Shown here piece by piece: positions 50,107 through 59,672 of a DNA stretch of 64,000 bases. Location of the stretch: NCBI GenBank assembly GCA_041551965.1, contig JBFELU010000003.1:1-64000 (forward strand), written 5' to 3'. This DNA comes from JBFELU01 sp041551965. Its GTDB lineage: Bacteria; Actinomycetota; Acidimicrobiia; Spongiisociales; UBA11373. The notes beneath the pieces were generated by a model. That model had not been told where the DNA came from, did no database searches, and worked only from the letters and a program-made list of their open reading frames with translations. Within the stretch, counting starts at the first letter, position 1. Each line of letters starts with the position of its first letter. The translations under genes were made by a program, and so were the position numbers.

Positions 50107-51480
50107 GTGCACGACGTCGCCATCATCGGCGGTGGTCCGGGGGGTTATGCCGCCGCCCTCTACGCCCACAATTTCGGGCTCAGCGTCGCCATGATCGAGC
50201 GGTCACTGGTCGGGGGGACGTGCCTCCATCGCGGCTGCATCCCGGCCAAGTCCTGGCTGCAGACGGCCGAGGTCTTCACCGAGGTCTCCGACGCTCCCGA
50301 GTTCGGGGTGGTGGTCCCGGCCCCCTCCCTGGATTGGGCTCGGGCGCTGGAACGAAAGAACGGCATCGTCGACCGTCTCCACAAGGGCCTCACGGGTCTG
50401 TTGAAGCAGCGCAAGGTGGAGGTGATCTCAGGCACCGGCCGCCTGGCGTTGCCGGGAGCCGTCGAGGTGGTTGCGGCCGACGGCTCGATGCAGCGGATCG
50501 AGGCCCGGTCGATCATCCTGGCCATGGGCTCCGTGCCGCGAACCATCCCCGGCTACCCCATCGACGGCGTGCGCATCGTGACCTCGGATCAGGCCCTCGA
50601 CTGGCGGGAGCGGCCGCGGCGGGTGGCGATCATCGGGGCCGGAGCGATCGGTGTCGAATTCGCCTCGTTGCTGGCCGATCTGGGCGTCGAGGTCCACCTT
50701 TTCGAGGTCCTGGACCAGGTCGTGCCCGGCATGGAGCCTGCGGCCGCCCGTCTCCTGGCCAGGGCCCTCCAGAAGCGGGGCGTGGAGATCCGCACCGGCA
50801 CCGCCGTCGAGCCGGCCGTCGTGAACGCTGGAGATGTGACGGTCCCCTTCGGTGGGGAGAGCGTCGCGGTGGACGTGGTCCTCGTGGCGGTGGGCCGGGC
50901 GCCCGCGACGGAGGAGGTGGGGCTCGAGGGAAGTCGGGTCGTGGTCGACCGCGGATTCGTCACCGTCGACCCCGCCACCCAGCAAACGGGTGAACCCGGT
51001 GTGTACGCGGTGGGTGACATCGTCGCCGGCACCCCACAGCTGGCGCACGCCGGGTTCGCCGAGGGCATCGCGGCCGTGACTCACATCGCCACGGGGCAGA
51101 GTGCCGCCGTGGACTACCGGGCGATCCCGCTCATCGTGTACAGCAACCCCGAGGTCGCCGCCGTGGGGATGACGGAGGCTCAAGCTCGGGAGGCCGGGCT
51201 CGATGTGACGACCACGGCCCATGGTTTCGGGGGCGTCGCCCGGGCGCTGATCCAGGGCAAGGCTGAGGGGACCGTGCGGGTGGTCGCCAAGCGCGACGGA
51301 CCGATCGTGGGCGCCACCGTCGTCGGACCGGCGGCCGGGGAGCTCATCCACGAGTTGATGCTGGCGGTGGGCTGGGAGGCGATGCCGGCCGAGGCCGCCT
51401 CGTTCATCCACGCTCACCCGACCCTCGCCGAGGCCGTCGGGGAGACCCTGCTCAGCGCCGCCGGGAGGAGCCTGCATTAG
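50107..51480 (+). CDS. lpdA: Dihydrolipoyl dehydrogenase (E3)
   Basis: A 457-residue FAD/NAD disulfide oxidoreductase that reoxidises the lipoyl groups of 2-oxoacid dehydrogenases. FAD site IIGGGPGGYAAALYA, redox pair in GGTCLHRGCIPAKSW, NAD site IIGAGAIGVEFASLLADLG, VYAVGDIV near 300, and the C-terminal dimer His-Glu in HAHPTLAEAV. GTG start. It is followed after 75 bases by the E2 gene and then by lipoate-attachment genes, forming a lipoamide cluster without E1. Confidence 0.95.
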   Translation: MHDVAIIGGGPGGYAAALYAHNFGLSVAMIERSLVGGTCLHRGCIPAKSWLQTAEVFTEVSDAPEFGVVVPAPSLDWARALERKNGIVDRLHKGLTGLLKQRKVEVISGTGRLALPGAVEVVAADGSMQRIEARSIILAMGSVPRTIPGYPIDGVRIVTSDQALDWRERPRRVAIIGAGAIGVEFASLLADLGVEVHLFEVLDQVVPGMEPAAARLLARALQKRGVEIRTGTAVEPAVVNAGDVTVPFGGESVAVDVVLVAVGRAPATEEVGLEGSRVVVDRGFVTVDPATQQTGEPGVYAVGDIVAGTPQLAHAGFAEGIAAVTHIATGQSAAVDYRAIPLIVYSNPEVAAVGMTEAQAREAGLDVTTTAHGFGGVARALIQGKAEGTVRVVAKRDGPIVGATVVGPAAGELIHELMLAVGWEAMPAEAASFIHAHPTLAEAVGETLLSAAGRSLH

Positions 51481-51555
51481 GCCATGGTTCCCGGAGAGGT
51501 ACCTGATATCGCTGCGCCAGTCCTTACACTCGTAGCTGCGTAGAGGAGGCGGTCG

Positions 51556-53178
51556 ATGGCGGTCACGGTGACGATGCCCCAGTTGGGGGAGACGGTCACG
51601 GAAGGAACCATCCTGCGTTGGGCGAAGCAGGCGGGTGATTCGGTGGCCGAGGATGAGATCCTGCTGGAGGTCTCCACCGACAAGGTCGATACGGAGGTGC
51701 CGTCACCGGCGGCGGGTGTCCTGCAGGAGATCCTCGTCCCGGCCGGCGAGACGGTCGCCGTGGGCACACCGCTCGCCATCATCCTGGGGCCCGGCGAGGC
51801 TGCGGCCCCGGCACCGGCCGCTGCGGCAGAACCGATCGCCACCGAGCCCGCACCGCCTCCCGCCCCGGCTGCGCCGGCTCCCGTCCCAGAACCGGCTCCT
51901 GCCCCGGCTGCGCCGGCTCCCCTCCCAGAACCGGTTCCCGCTCCGGCTGCGCCGGCTCCCCTCCCAGAACCGGCTCCTGCCCCGGCTGCGCCGGTTGCGG
52001 CGGCTCCTGCGGCGCCTCCCCCCCAGATCGAGATCGTCACCGAGCCGGCCCCGGCCCCGGCCGTCGCCCCAGAAGGGGCCGAACTCGGTCTTCTCTCCCC
52101 GGTGGTGCGGAAGTTGGCCCGCGAGCACGGCATCGATCTCTCCCTGGTCCGCGGGACCGGCCGCGAAGGGCGGATCACCCGCAAGGACGTCCAGGCCTAC
52201 ATCGACGTCGGTGCCGTTGCTGCGGCGCCTCCTGCTCCGGCCGTCGCCGGCGTGGCGGCCGAGCCGGCCCCGATCCCGGAGCCCGTCCCGGTGGCAACGG
52301 CCCCGGCTCCCGAGCCGGTTTCGGTGGCTCCGCCGGTCCCCGAACCGGTGCCCGTGGCCGCCGCTCCAGAACCAGCTCCCTTCGTAGCCCCGGCTCCCGA
52401 GCCGGCACCGGCGGCACCCCCGGAAGCGGTGGGTCCCGGCAAGGTGCGGCTTCGTCCCGGCGACCGGGTCGAGGACCTCGCCAGGCTTCGCAGTCGCATC
52501 GCCGAGAAGATGTCGGAGGCTCGCCGCACCGCGGCCCACGTGTGGACGGTCGTCGAAGTGGACTTCGAGCGGCTCGAGCAGGTCCGGCAGCGTCACAAGG
52601 CGGCCTTCAAGGAGCGGGAGGGCTTCTCGCTCACGTACCTCCCGTTCATCGCCAGGGCCACCATCGACGCCCTCGCTGCATTCCCGGTGGTCAACAGCTC
52701 GTTCCACCCCGAGGAACAGCAGCGGATCAAGTACAGCCGGGTCGAACTCGGGATCGCGGTCGACCTCGATCAGGAAGGCCTCATCGTGATGACCATCCGG
52801 GGGGCCGATGGCCTGAGGCTGCGCGGGCTCGCTCGAGAGGTCCGGGCGGTCGCCGGCAAGGCCCGAGCCGAGGAGTACACCCTCGACGACGTCACCGGCA
52901 GTACGTTCACCATCACCAATCCCGGGCCGTACGGCTCGCTGATGTCGGCGCCGGTCATCAACGTGCCGAACGTCGCCATCCTGTCGACCGACACGGTGGT
53001 GAAGCGACCCGTGGTGGTCACCGACTCCGACGGCAACGATGCGATCGCCATCCATCATGTCGGCAATCTCGGCCTCTCCTGGGACCATCGGGCCTTCGAC
53101 GGTTCGACGGCGGTGCTCTTCCTCCGCCACATCAAGGAGGCGATCGAGACCTGGGATTGGGAACACGAACTGACGTGA
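51556..53178 (+). CDS. 2-Oxoacid dehydrogenase dihydrolipoamide acyltransferase (E2)
   Basis: A 540-residue E2. One lipoyl domain (1-78) carries the lipoylated Lys43 in EVSTDKVDTEV. A Pro-Ala linker follows (about 85-165), then an E3-binding domain (LLSPVVRKLAREHGIDLSL, about 175-210), a second Pro-Ala linker and the catalytic domain (about 300-540) ending in GLSWDHRAFDG, with His and Asp of the HxxxDG site. Whether it serves pyruvate, branched-chain or 2-oxoglutarate dehydrogenase cannot be decided without E1. GTGA overlap with the lipoate gene fusion. Confidence 0.94.
   Translation: MAVTVTMPQLGETVTEGTILRWAKQAGDSVAEDEILLEVSTDKVDTEVPSPAAGVLQEILVPAGETVAVGTPLAIILGPGEAAAPAPAAAAEPIATEPAPPPAPAAPAPVPEPAPAPAAPAPLPEPVPAPAAPAPLPEPAPAPAAPVAAAPAAPPPQIEIVTEPAPAPAVAPEGAELGLLSPVVRKLAREHGIDLSLVRGTGREGRITRKDVQAYIDVGAVAAAPPAPAVAGVAAEPAPIPEPVPVATAPAPEPVSVAPPVPEPVPVAAAPEPAPFVAPAPEPAPAAPPEAVGPGKVRLRPGDRVEDLARLRSRIAEKMSEARRTAAHVWTVVEVDFERLEQVRQRHKAAFKEREGFSLTYLPFIARATIDALAAFPVVNSSFHPEEQQRIKYSRVELGIAVDLDQEGLIVMTIRGADGLRLRGLAREVRAVAGKARAEEYTLDDVTGSTFTITNPGPYGSLMSAPVINVPNVAILSTDTVVKRPVVVTDSDGNDAIAIHHVGNLGLSWDHRAFDGSTAVLFLRHIKEAIETWDWEHELT
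51868..51984 (+). repeat. Three tandem 39-bp repeats in the E2 linker
   Basis: Units at 51868-51906, 51907-51945 and 51946-51984, with a partial fourth. Each encodes 13 residues of the form AAPAPxPEPxPAP. Differences among copies are few, so the array is recent and probably varies in number between strains. It lengthens the flexible linker carrying the lipoyl domain. Confidence 0.8.
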
Positions 53179-54803
53179 CCCTGCTCAGGACTCGTTGGCT
53201 GGGGCGTATGCCCTACTCCGAAGCGTGGGATCTGCAACGCGCCGTGCACGAGGGCCGCTCCACCGGCCGCAGCCACGACGACTACTTGCTGCTCCTCGAG
53301 CATCCCCCCACCTACACCTTGGGCCGTTTCGGCAATGAAGCCAACGTGCTGGTCGACGCCGATTCACTCCCGGAGATCGGGGCCGAGCTGTACCACGTCG
53401 ATCGCGGCGGCGACATCACGTTCCACGGCCCCGGCCAATTGGTCGGCTATCCCGTCGTGCACCTCGGGTCGCGACCGGCGATCGCCGATCACGTCCGCAA
53501 CCTCGAGCGAGTCCTGGTGGCGACCCTCGGCGATCTCAGCATCTCAGCATGGACCGAGCCGGGGGCCGCCGGGGTGTGGACCGACCGGGGCAAGGTGGCC
53601 GCCATCGGGGTTCGGATGTCCCGGCGGGTCACCATGCACGGCTTCGCCCTCAACGTGTCGACCGACCTTTCGTTCTTCGATCACATCGTCCCGTGCGGGA
53701 TCGAGGGCCGATCGGTGACCTCGGTGAGTGAGCTGGCGGGCCGGCCCGTCAGCATCGAGGAGGTGGTGGAGGTCCTGGTTCCCCGTTTCGTCGAGGTCTT
53801 CGGCTACGACGGCACGGAGACACAGTGGGCAGCCTTCACCCGGGGCACGGGGCGGACCGCCGTCGAGTACGACGTCGATCGCCTCGTCGCGTGCGGGGCC
53901 TTCAACGGCAGCGGGACGTCGGTGCCGATCACGATGAATGGCCGGCTCCCGGGGGAGCCCCCCAAGCCGTCGTGGATGAAGGTGCGCCTGGACCTCGGGG
54001 AACGCTATCGGGGGGTCAAGCGGCTCGTGGAGGACCTGGACCTCCACACCGTGTGCGAGGAGGCGGGCTGTCCCAACATCTACGAATGCTGGGCGTCGGG
54101 TACGGCCACCTTCATGCTGCTCGGCGACACGTGTACCCGGGCCTGCGGGTTCTGCGATGTGAAGACCGGTCGTCCCGTCGAGGTCGATTGGGACGAGCCG
54201 AAACGGGTCGCCGAGGCCGTGGCCGAGATGGCACTCAGCCATGCGGTCTTGACCTCGGTCGACCGGGACGATCTGCCCGATGGGGGGGCCGGGATCTTCG
54301 CTGCCAGCATCGCCGAGATACGAGCGCGAGTGCCGGGGTGCGAGATCGAGGTGCTGATCCCCGACTTCAAGGGCGACCGGGAAGCCCTGGAGACCGTGAT
54401 GGGAGCCGGGCCGGAAGTGCTCAATCACAACACCGAGACCGTGTTGCGGCTGCAGCGCGACATCCGCACGGCCGCCAACTACGGACGGTCGCTGGCACTG
54501 CTGGCTAGGGCGAAGCAACACGGTGGCGCCGTCAAGTCGGGCCTCATCGTCGGCATGGGTGAGACTCGCGAGGAGGTGCTCGGCGCGTTGGCCGATCTGC
54601 GGGCGATCGGCGTCGACATCGTCACGATCGGCCAGTACCTCCGACCCACCGCCCGCCATCGCAAGGTGTCCCGCTACGTCCACCCCGATGAGTTCGCCGA
54701 GTACAAGGCCTACGGCGAGGCTCTCGGCCTTCCGCACGTGGAGTCGGGGCCACTGGTGCGATCCTCGTATCACGCCAAGGAGGCCCGATCGGCGGCCTGC
54801 TGA
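53175..54803 (+). CDS. lipB-lipA: Fused octanoyltransferase-lipoyl synthase (LipB-LipA)
   Basis: One uninterrupted 542-residue frame. Residues 1 to about 225 are LipB: VDRGGDITFHGPGQLVGYP, Lys140 in GKVAAIGVR and catalytic Cys174 in IVPCGIEGR. Residues about 265-542 are LipA, a radical-SAM enzyme: auxiliary cluster Cys294, Cys299, Cys305; SAM cluster Cys320, Cys324, Cys327 (CTRACGFC); and the terminal RSSYHAKE. LipB moves octanoate from ACP to E2; LipA inserts two sulfurs. The GTG start overlaps the E2 stop. An in-frame ATG at 53934 (residue 254) could start LipA alone, but it has no clear ribosome site. Confidence 0.92.
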   Translation: MTLLRTRWLGRMPYSEAWDLQRAVHEGRSTGRSHDDYLLLLEHPPTYTLGRFGNEANVLVDADSLPEIGAELYHVDRGGDITFHGPGQLVGYPVVHLGSRPAIADHVRNLERVLVATLGDLSISAWTEPGAAGVWTDRGKVAAIGVRMSRRVTMHGFALNVSTDLSFFDHIVPCGIEGRSVTSVSELAGRPVSIEEVVEVLVPRFVEVFGYDGTETQWAAFTRGTGRTAVEYDVDRLVACGAFNGSGTSVPITMNGRLPGEPPKPSWMKVRLDLGERYRGVKRLVEDLDLHTVCEEAGCPNIYECWASGTATFMLLGDTCTRACGFCDVKTGRPVEVDWDEPKRVAEAVAEMALSHAVLTSVDRDDLPDGGAGIFAASIAEIRARVPGCEIEVLIPDFKGDREALETVMGAGPEVLNHNTETVLRLQRDIRTAANYGRSLALLARAKQHGGAVKSGLIVGMGETREEVLGALADLRAIGVDIVTIGQYLRPTARHRKVSRYVHPDEFAEYKAYGEALGLPHVESGPLVRSSYHAKEARSAAC

Positions 54804-54821
54804 GGCCCCGCTAGCCTCGCC

Positions 54822-55922
54822 GTGATGTTCCCCCCGGCCGACCACGGACAACGGCTCGAGCGCTTGCGCAACGTCATGGCGGAGTCCGGGGTGGGGGCCC
54901 TGCTGTTGTCGGTGGGTGCCGACCTGCCCTATTTCACCGGATACGAGGCGCCCCAACTGGAGCGCCTCACGATGCTCACGGTGGTGCACGAGCGGGAGGC
55001 CACCCTGGTGGTGCCCCGACTCGAGGCACCCCGGGTCCCCGATCCCGGGGGAGCCTACGTGGTCGTGCCGTGGGACGAGACCGAGGACCCGGTGGCGATC
55101 GTCGCCGGACTGGTGAGATCCGTTCCCCGGATCGCCGTCGGGGATCACACCTGGTCGCGGTTTCTGCTGGCACTCCAGCGGGCGGTCCCGGGCGCCGCCT
55201 TCGATCCGGCCTCGCCGCTCACGACCCGGCTGCGGGTGCGCAAGGACGCCTCCGAGATCGAGTGGCTCCGCAGTGCCGCCCGGGCCACAGACCGAGTCAT
55301 TGCCGCCCTCGACACAGAGACCTTCACGGGCCGCAGCGAAAGGGATCTCGCTCGGCGGATCGCCGAACTGGCGGTCGACGAGGGTCACGACACGGCCGGT
55401 TTCGCCATCGTCGGGTCGGGGCCCAACGGGGCCTCACCCCACCACGAGGCCGGCGATCGGCTCATTGCCGAGGGCGACGCCGTCGTCATCGATTTCGGGG
55501 GCCGGATGCACGGCTACTGCTCGGATACCACCCGCACCTTCCACGTTGGAGATCCGCCGCCCCGGTTCGCCGAGATCTACGGGGTGTTGCAGGAGGCCCA
55601 GGCTGCGGCGGTCGACGCAGTGGCTCCGGGGGTGGCCGCCGAAGCCGTAGATCGGGCCGCTCGGGACATCATCGAGGCTGCCGGCTACGGGGACTTCTTC
55701 GTGCACCGCACCGGTCACGGGATCGGTCTCGAGGTCCACGAGGAGCCCTACATCGTCTCGGGCAACACCCAGTCCCTCGAGCCGGGCATGGCCTTCTCGG
55801 TGGAGCCCGGCATCTATCTGCCGGGCGAGTTCGGGATGCGGATCGAGGACATCGTGGTCGTCACCGACGTCGGTGTCGAGCGGCTGAACCGTTCCCCGCG
55901 TCGTCTGCACCTGGTCGCCTGA
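54822..55922 (+). CDS. M24-family Xaa-Pro peptidase
   Basis: A 366-residue metallopeptidase with a creatinase-type N-terminal domain (1-125) and a pita-bread catalytic domain. Metal ligands are seen in VIDFGGRMHGYCSDTTRTF (two Asp), HRTGHGIGLEVHEEP (His), FSVEPGIYLPG (Glu) and MRIEDIVVV (Glu). It would cut X-Pro dipeptides or N-terminal X-Pro bonds. Starts at GTG 54822 or the adjacent ATG 54825. It follows the lipoate fusion by 18 bases. Confidence 0.92.
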   Translation: MMFPPADHGQRLERLRNVMAESGVGALLLSVGADLPYFTGYEAPQLERLTMLTVVHEREATLVVPRLEAPRVPDPGGAYVVVPWDETEDPVAIVAGLVRSVPRIAVGDHTWSRFLLALQRAVPGAAFDPASPLTTRLRVRKDASEIEWLRSAARATDRVIAALDTETFTGRSERDLARRIAELAVDEGHDTAGFAIVGSGPNGASPHHEAGDRLIAEGDAVVIDFGGRMHGYCSDTTRTFHVGDPPPRFAEIYGVLQEAQAAAVDAVAPGVAAEAVDRAARDIIEAAGYGDFFVHRTGHGIGLEVHEEPYIVSGNTQSLEPGMAFSVEPGIYLPGEFGMRIEDIVVVTDVGVERLNRSPRRLHLVA

Positions 55923-55974
55923 GAGGCCGCCGGCCCCGCCTACGCTGAGGTCTCAAATCGAAGAGGGATGTGTC

Positions 55975-57924
55975 ATGGACACGGAGCAGTTGGCCGTCGA
56001 CACGATCAAGACGCTGGCGATGGACGGGGTGCAGCGAGCCAACTCGGGGCATCCGGGTATGCCGATGGGGATGGCCGACATCGCCGTGACCCTGTGGACC
56101 AAGCACCTGGTGGTGGATCCGACCGATCCGACCTGGCCCGATCGCGACCGGTTCGTGCTCTCCAACGGGCACGGCTCGATGCTGCTGTATGCGCTGCTGC
56201 ACCTGGCCGGCTTCGACCTGTCGATCGATGATCTGCGCAACTTCCGCCAGTGGGGCGCACCGACTGCGGGGCATCCCGAGCGGGAGCCTCACCTGGGCAT
56301 CGAGATGACCACCGGCCCCCTCGGTCAGGGTTTCGGCACCGCCGTCGGCATGGCGGTCGCCGAGGAGCACCTGCGGGCCGTGTTCGGTCCCGGTCTGGTG
56401 GACCACCGAACCTATGCGTTCGTGAGTGACGGCGATCTGATGGAAGGGATCTCCTCGGAGGCGTCCTCGCTGGCCGGCCACCTCGGATTGGGCCGGATCG
56501 TCTGCCTCTACGACGACAACGAGATCTCCATCGACGGGTCCACCGACATCACGTTCACCGAGGACGTCGCCGCCCGGCTGGCGGCGATGGGTTGGCACAC
56601 CCTCGACGTCGACGGCCACGACCGTGCGGCGATCGACGAGGCCATCACGGCCGCCAAGGACATGGAGGACCGCCCCTCGCTGGTGGTCTGTCACACCCAC
56701 ATCGCCCACGGGGCACCCACGAAGCAGGACACCGCCGCCTCGCACGGCAGCCCTCTGGGTGAGGATGAGATCGCCGCCACCAAGGCCGCCATGGGGTGGG
56801 AGTACGAGCCGTTCTTCGTGCCCGACGAGGTTCGGGCGCTGTTCGCCGACGCCATGGCGGCCGGCTCCGAGGCCCGCCGGGCGTGGGAGAAGCGCCGGGA
56901 TGCCGCCTTTGCAGCCGACGGCGACCTGGCCGCCCGGTGGTCGCAGTACTGGGACCAGCAGCCGGTGACGGTCGGATCGCTCGGTGTGAGCGTCGGGGAG
57001 GCGGTCGCCACCCGCACGGCTTCGGGGATGGTGATCAACAAGGTCGCCCCTTCGATGCCCAACCTGCTGGGCGGTTCGGCCGATCTCGCTCCCTCCAACA
57101 ACACCATCATCGAGGGCGTCCCCGAGTTCCAGCGCGATTCCCGGGAAGGCCGCAACTTCCGGTTCGGGGTACGTGAGCACGCCATGGGCGCGTTGCTCAA
57201 CGGGATGGCGGTCCACGGCGGATTGCGGCCCTACGGGGCGACCTTCCTGGTCTTCAACGACTACATGCGCCCGGCCACCAGGCTGGCGGCGCTCATGGGG
57301 GCTCCGACGATCTTCATCTACACCCACGACTCGATCTTCCTGGGCGAGGACGGGCCCACCCACCAGCCGATCGAGCACCTTGCCTCGCTGCGGGCCATGC
57401 CCAACATGTGGGTGGTGCGACCGGCCTCGGCCTCCGAGACCGCCGAAGCGTGGGAGTTGGCCCTGAACCGCACCAACGGACCCACCACCCTGGTGCTGAC
57501 GCGCCAGGGTCTTCCCGAATTCGAGCGAGAACCGGGAGGGGTCCACCGGGGCGGGTATGTGGTCCGAGACGGCACCGACGCCGTGTTGGTCGCCACCGGT
57601 TCCGAGGTGTGGGTCGCCCTCGAGGCGGCCGATCTCCTCGCCGAGCGGGGGGTCTCGATGCGGGTGGTGTCGCTGCCCTCGTGGGAGGCCTTCGAGGCGC
57701 AAGACGCGGCCTACCGGGCTTCGGTGCTCGGCGAGGGCATCCCGGTGGCGTCGTTGGAGGCGGCCGCGACCTTCGGTTGGCAGCGCTTCACGGGGGGCGA
57801 CGGTCTCGCCATCGGGATCGATCGCTTTGGCGCCTCGGCCCCCTGGAAGCGGCTCGCCGAGGAGTGGGGGCTCACGCCGTCGGCGGTGGCCGATCGGATC
57901 CAAGGCTGGCTCGACCGGTCCTGA
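55975..57924 (+). CDS. tkt: Transketolase
   Basis: A 649-residue thiamine-diphosphate enzyme of the non-oxidative pentose phosphate pathway. N-terminal ANSGHPGMPMGMADIAVTLW, FVLSNGHGSMLLYALLHLAG, the ThDP motif SDGDLMEGISSEASSLAGH, FRFGVREHAMGALLNGMA, FIYTHDSIFLGEDGPTHQP and the C-terminal SLPSWEAFEAQ, all typical of bacterial Tkt. ATG with AGAGGG upstream. Stands alone between the peptidase and an ABC transporter. Confidence 0.96.
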   Translation: MDTEQLAVDTIKTLAMDGVQRANSGHPGMPMGMADIAVTLWTKHLVVDPTDPTWPDRDRFVLSNGHGSMLLYALLHLAGFDLSIDDLRNFRQWGAPTAGHPEREPHLGIEMTTGPLGQGFGTAVGMAVAEEHLRAVFGPGLVDHRTYAFVSDGDLMEGISSEASSLAGHLGLGRIVCLYDDNEISIDGSTDITFTEDVAARLAAMGWHTLDVDGHDRAAIDEAITAAKDMEDRPSLVVCHTHIAHGAPTKQDTAASHGSPLGEDEIAATKAAMGWEYEPFFVPDEVRALFADAMAAGSEARRAWEKRRDAAFAADGDLAARWSQYWDQQPVTVGSLGVSVGEAVATRTASGMVINKVAPSMPNLLGGSADLAPSNNTIIEGVPEFQRDSREGRNFRFGVREHAMGALLNGMAVHGGLRPYGATFLVFNDYMRPATRLAALMGAPTIFIYTHDSIFLGEDGPTHQPIEHLASLRAMPNMWVVRPASASETAEAWELALNRTNGPTTLVLTRQGLPEFEREPGGVHRGGYVVRDGTDAVLVATGSEVWVALEAADLLAERGVSMRVVSLPSWEAFEAQDAAYRASVLGEGIPVASLEAAATFGWQRFTGGDGLAIGIDRFGASAPWKRLAEEWGLTPSAVADRIQGWLDRS

Positions 57925-57975
57925 GGAGCCCGGGCCGAGTTCGGGATCGCCCGTTCCGGCTACCGTGATGCGGCC

Positions 57976-58896
57976 ATGAATCTCGTCGAGGCTCGGGGCC
58001 TCACCAAGATGTTCGGCGACTTCTGCGCCGTGGATGCCATCGACTTCATCGTGCGGCCGGGGGAGACCTTTGGGTTCCTGGGCCCCAATGGGGCGGGGAA
58101 GTCGTCGACCATGAGGATGATCGGTGCGGTGTCGCCGGTGAGCGACGGCCATCTCCGTGTGCTCGGCATGGACCCCGCCGCCGACGGTCCCCACATCCGG
58201 GCCCGTCTCGGGGTGGTGCCCCAGGAAGACAACCTCGACCTCGAGCTTTCGGTGTACGAGAACCTGCTGATCTACGGGCGCTACTTCGGGATGCCGAAGA
58301 AGGTGATCGATGAGCGGGTGGCCGAGCTCCTGGAGTTCGCCCAGCTGGAGGAGCGGAGGAGCAGCCGGGTCGAGGCTCTGTCTGGTGGCATGAAGCGCCG
58401 TCTCACGATCGCCCGGGGCCTCATCAATCAGCCCGAGCTGCTGCTCCTCGATGAGCCGACCACCGGGCTCGACCCTCAGGCGCGGCATCTGCTGTGGGAT
58501 CGGCTCTATCGCCTCAAGCAGCAGGGGGTGACCCAGATCATCACGACCCACTACATGGACGAGGCCGAGCAGTTGTGCGATCGCCTGGTGATCATGGACA
58601 AGGCCAAGATCGTGGCCGAGGGCTCGCCCCGTGAGCTCATCGATCGCTACTCGACCCGGGAGGTCGTCGAGCTGCGCTTCCCGGTCGACGAGCGGGATCG
58701 GGCCGCCGAACGTCTCGAAGGCCTCGCCAAGCGGACCGAAGTGCTCCCCGACCGGGTGCTGCTGTACACCGACGACGCCGATCGGGCCATGGTCGAGGTC
58801 GCCGAGCGCGGTATCGTCCCCGAGTCGACGATGACCCGCCGCTCCACGCTCGAGGACGTCTTTCTGCGGCTCACCGGGCGGAGCCTGATCGACTGA
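57976..58896 (+). CDS. ABC transporter ATPase (NodI/DrrA-type)
   Basis: A 306-residue ATPase. Walker A GPNGAGKSST, Q loop VVPQEDNLD, signature LSGGMKRRLTIARG, Walker B LLLLDEPTTGLDP and His in THYMDEAEQ. The C-terminal tail (about 225-306, VVELRFPVDERDRA onwards) is typical of NodI/drug-type ATPases. The stop overlaps the first permease start. Substrate unknown (lipo-oligosaccharide or drug). Confidence 0.93.
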   Translation: MNLVEARGLTKMFGDFCAVDAIDFIVRPGETFGFLGPNGAGKSSTMRMIGAVSPVSDGHLRVLGMDPAADGPHIRARLGVVPQEDNLDLELSVYENLLIYGRYFGMPKKVIDERVAELLEFAQLEERRSSRVEALSGGMKRRLTIARGLINQPELLLLDEPTTGLDPQARHLLWDRLYRLKQQGVTQIITTHYMDEAEQLCDRLVIMDKAKIVAEGSPRELIDRYSTREVVELRFPVDERDRAAERLEGLAKRTEVLPDRVLLYTDDADRAMVEVAERGIVPESTMTRRSTLEDVFLRLTGRSLID

Positions 58897-59672
58897 TGGC
58901 GCTCCCCGCCTCGCTACGCGTCGTCGAGTCGGGGGCCAGGGTGTATCGCCGTACCTGGCGGGGGAGCGTGATCTCGACCTTCCTCAACCCGGTCCTGTTC
59001 CTGCTGGCGATGGGGGTTGGTCTCGGGGAGCTGGTCGATGCGGGGGAGGGGATCTCGACCGTGGATCTCCCGTATCTGACCTTCCTGGCCCCGGGCCTGT
59101 TGGCGGCGACCGCGATGCAGACGGCCGCCGGGGATGCCTCCTACCCGGTGATGGCGGGTATCAAGTGGCGCAAGACCTACCACGCCGCCCTGGCGACCCC
59201 GATCGACGTGCGTGACCTCGTGGTCGGCCAACTCGGCTGGGTGGCGATCCGGCTCACCTTCGTGACGACCGTCTACTCGGTGATCATGACGCTGTTCGGC
59301 GCCACCACCTTGCTCGAAGGCATGCTGGCGGTACCGCCGGCTGTGCTCACCGGATCGGCCTTTGCTGCGGCGGTCACCGCGTACACGGCCCGCCTCGACA
59401 ACGAGATCGGCATCGCGACGATGTTCCGGTTCGGGATCCTGCCGCTGTTCCTGTTCTCGGGGACCTTCTTCCCGATCTCGCAGCTGCCCGATGCCGTGGA
59501 GTGGTTCGCCTTCGTCACCCCGCTGTGGCACGGGGTGGCCCTGTGCCGCGGCATCGCTCTCGACATCGGGTTCCGGATCAGCCCCTGGATCAGCTTCGCC
59601 TACCTGGGTCTGTGGATTCTCGTCGGCACGGCGGTCGCGGTGCGGTTGATGCGCAGGAGGCTCGTGCTGTGA
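58896..59672 (+). CDS. ABC-2 type permease, first subunit (NodJ-like)
   Basis: A 258-residue permease with six membrane segments and the ABC-2 features STFLNPVLFLLAMGVGLGEL, YLTFLAPGLLAATAMQTA and FRFGILPLFLFSGTFFPISQLP. It pairs with the next gene, so the transporter likely has two different permeases with one ATPase gene. The ATG overlaps the ATPase stop by one base. Confidence 0.9.
   Translation: MALPASLRVVESGARVYRRTWRGSVISTFLNPVLFLLAMGVGLGELVDAGEGISTVDLPYLTFLAPGLLAATAMQTAAGDASYPVMAGIKWRKTYHAALATPIDVRDLVVGQLGWVAIRLTFVTTVYSVIMTLFGATTLLEGMLAVPPAVLTGSAFAAAVTAYTARLDNEIGIATMFRFGILPLFLFSGTFFPISQLPDAVEWFAFVTPLWHGVALCRGIALDIGFRISPWISFAYLGLWILVGTAVAVRLMRRRLVL

Noticed and set aside
51840..52430. 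Repetitive GC-rich tract, considered as a CRISPR or non-coding repeat array
   Set aside because: The repeats stay in frame and encode Pro-Ala linkers of the E2 protein.
53544..55388. Long minus-strand frame of 614 codons
   Set aside because: It lies opposite the LipB-LipA fusion and the peptidase; composition is that of an antisense shadow.
55861..58551. Long open frame of 896 codons on the minus strand
   Set aside because: It lies entirely opposite transketolase and the ABC ATPase, has biased Gly/Arg/His-rich composition typical of high-GC antisense frames, and no domain.
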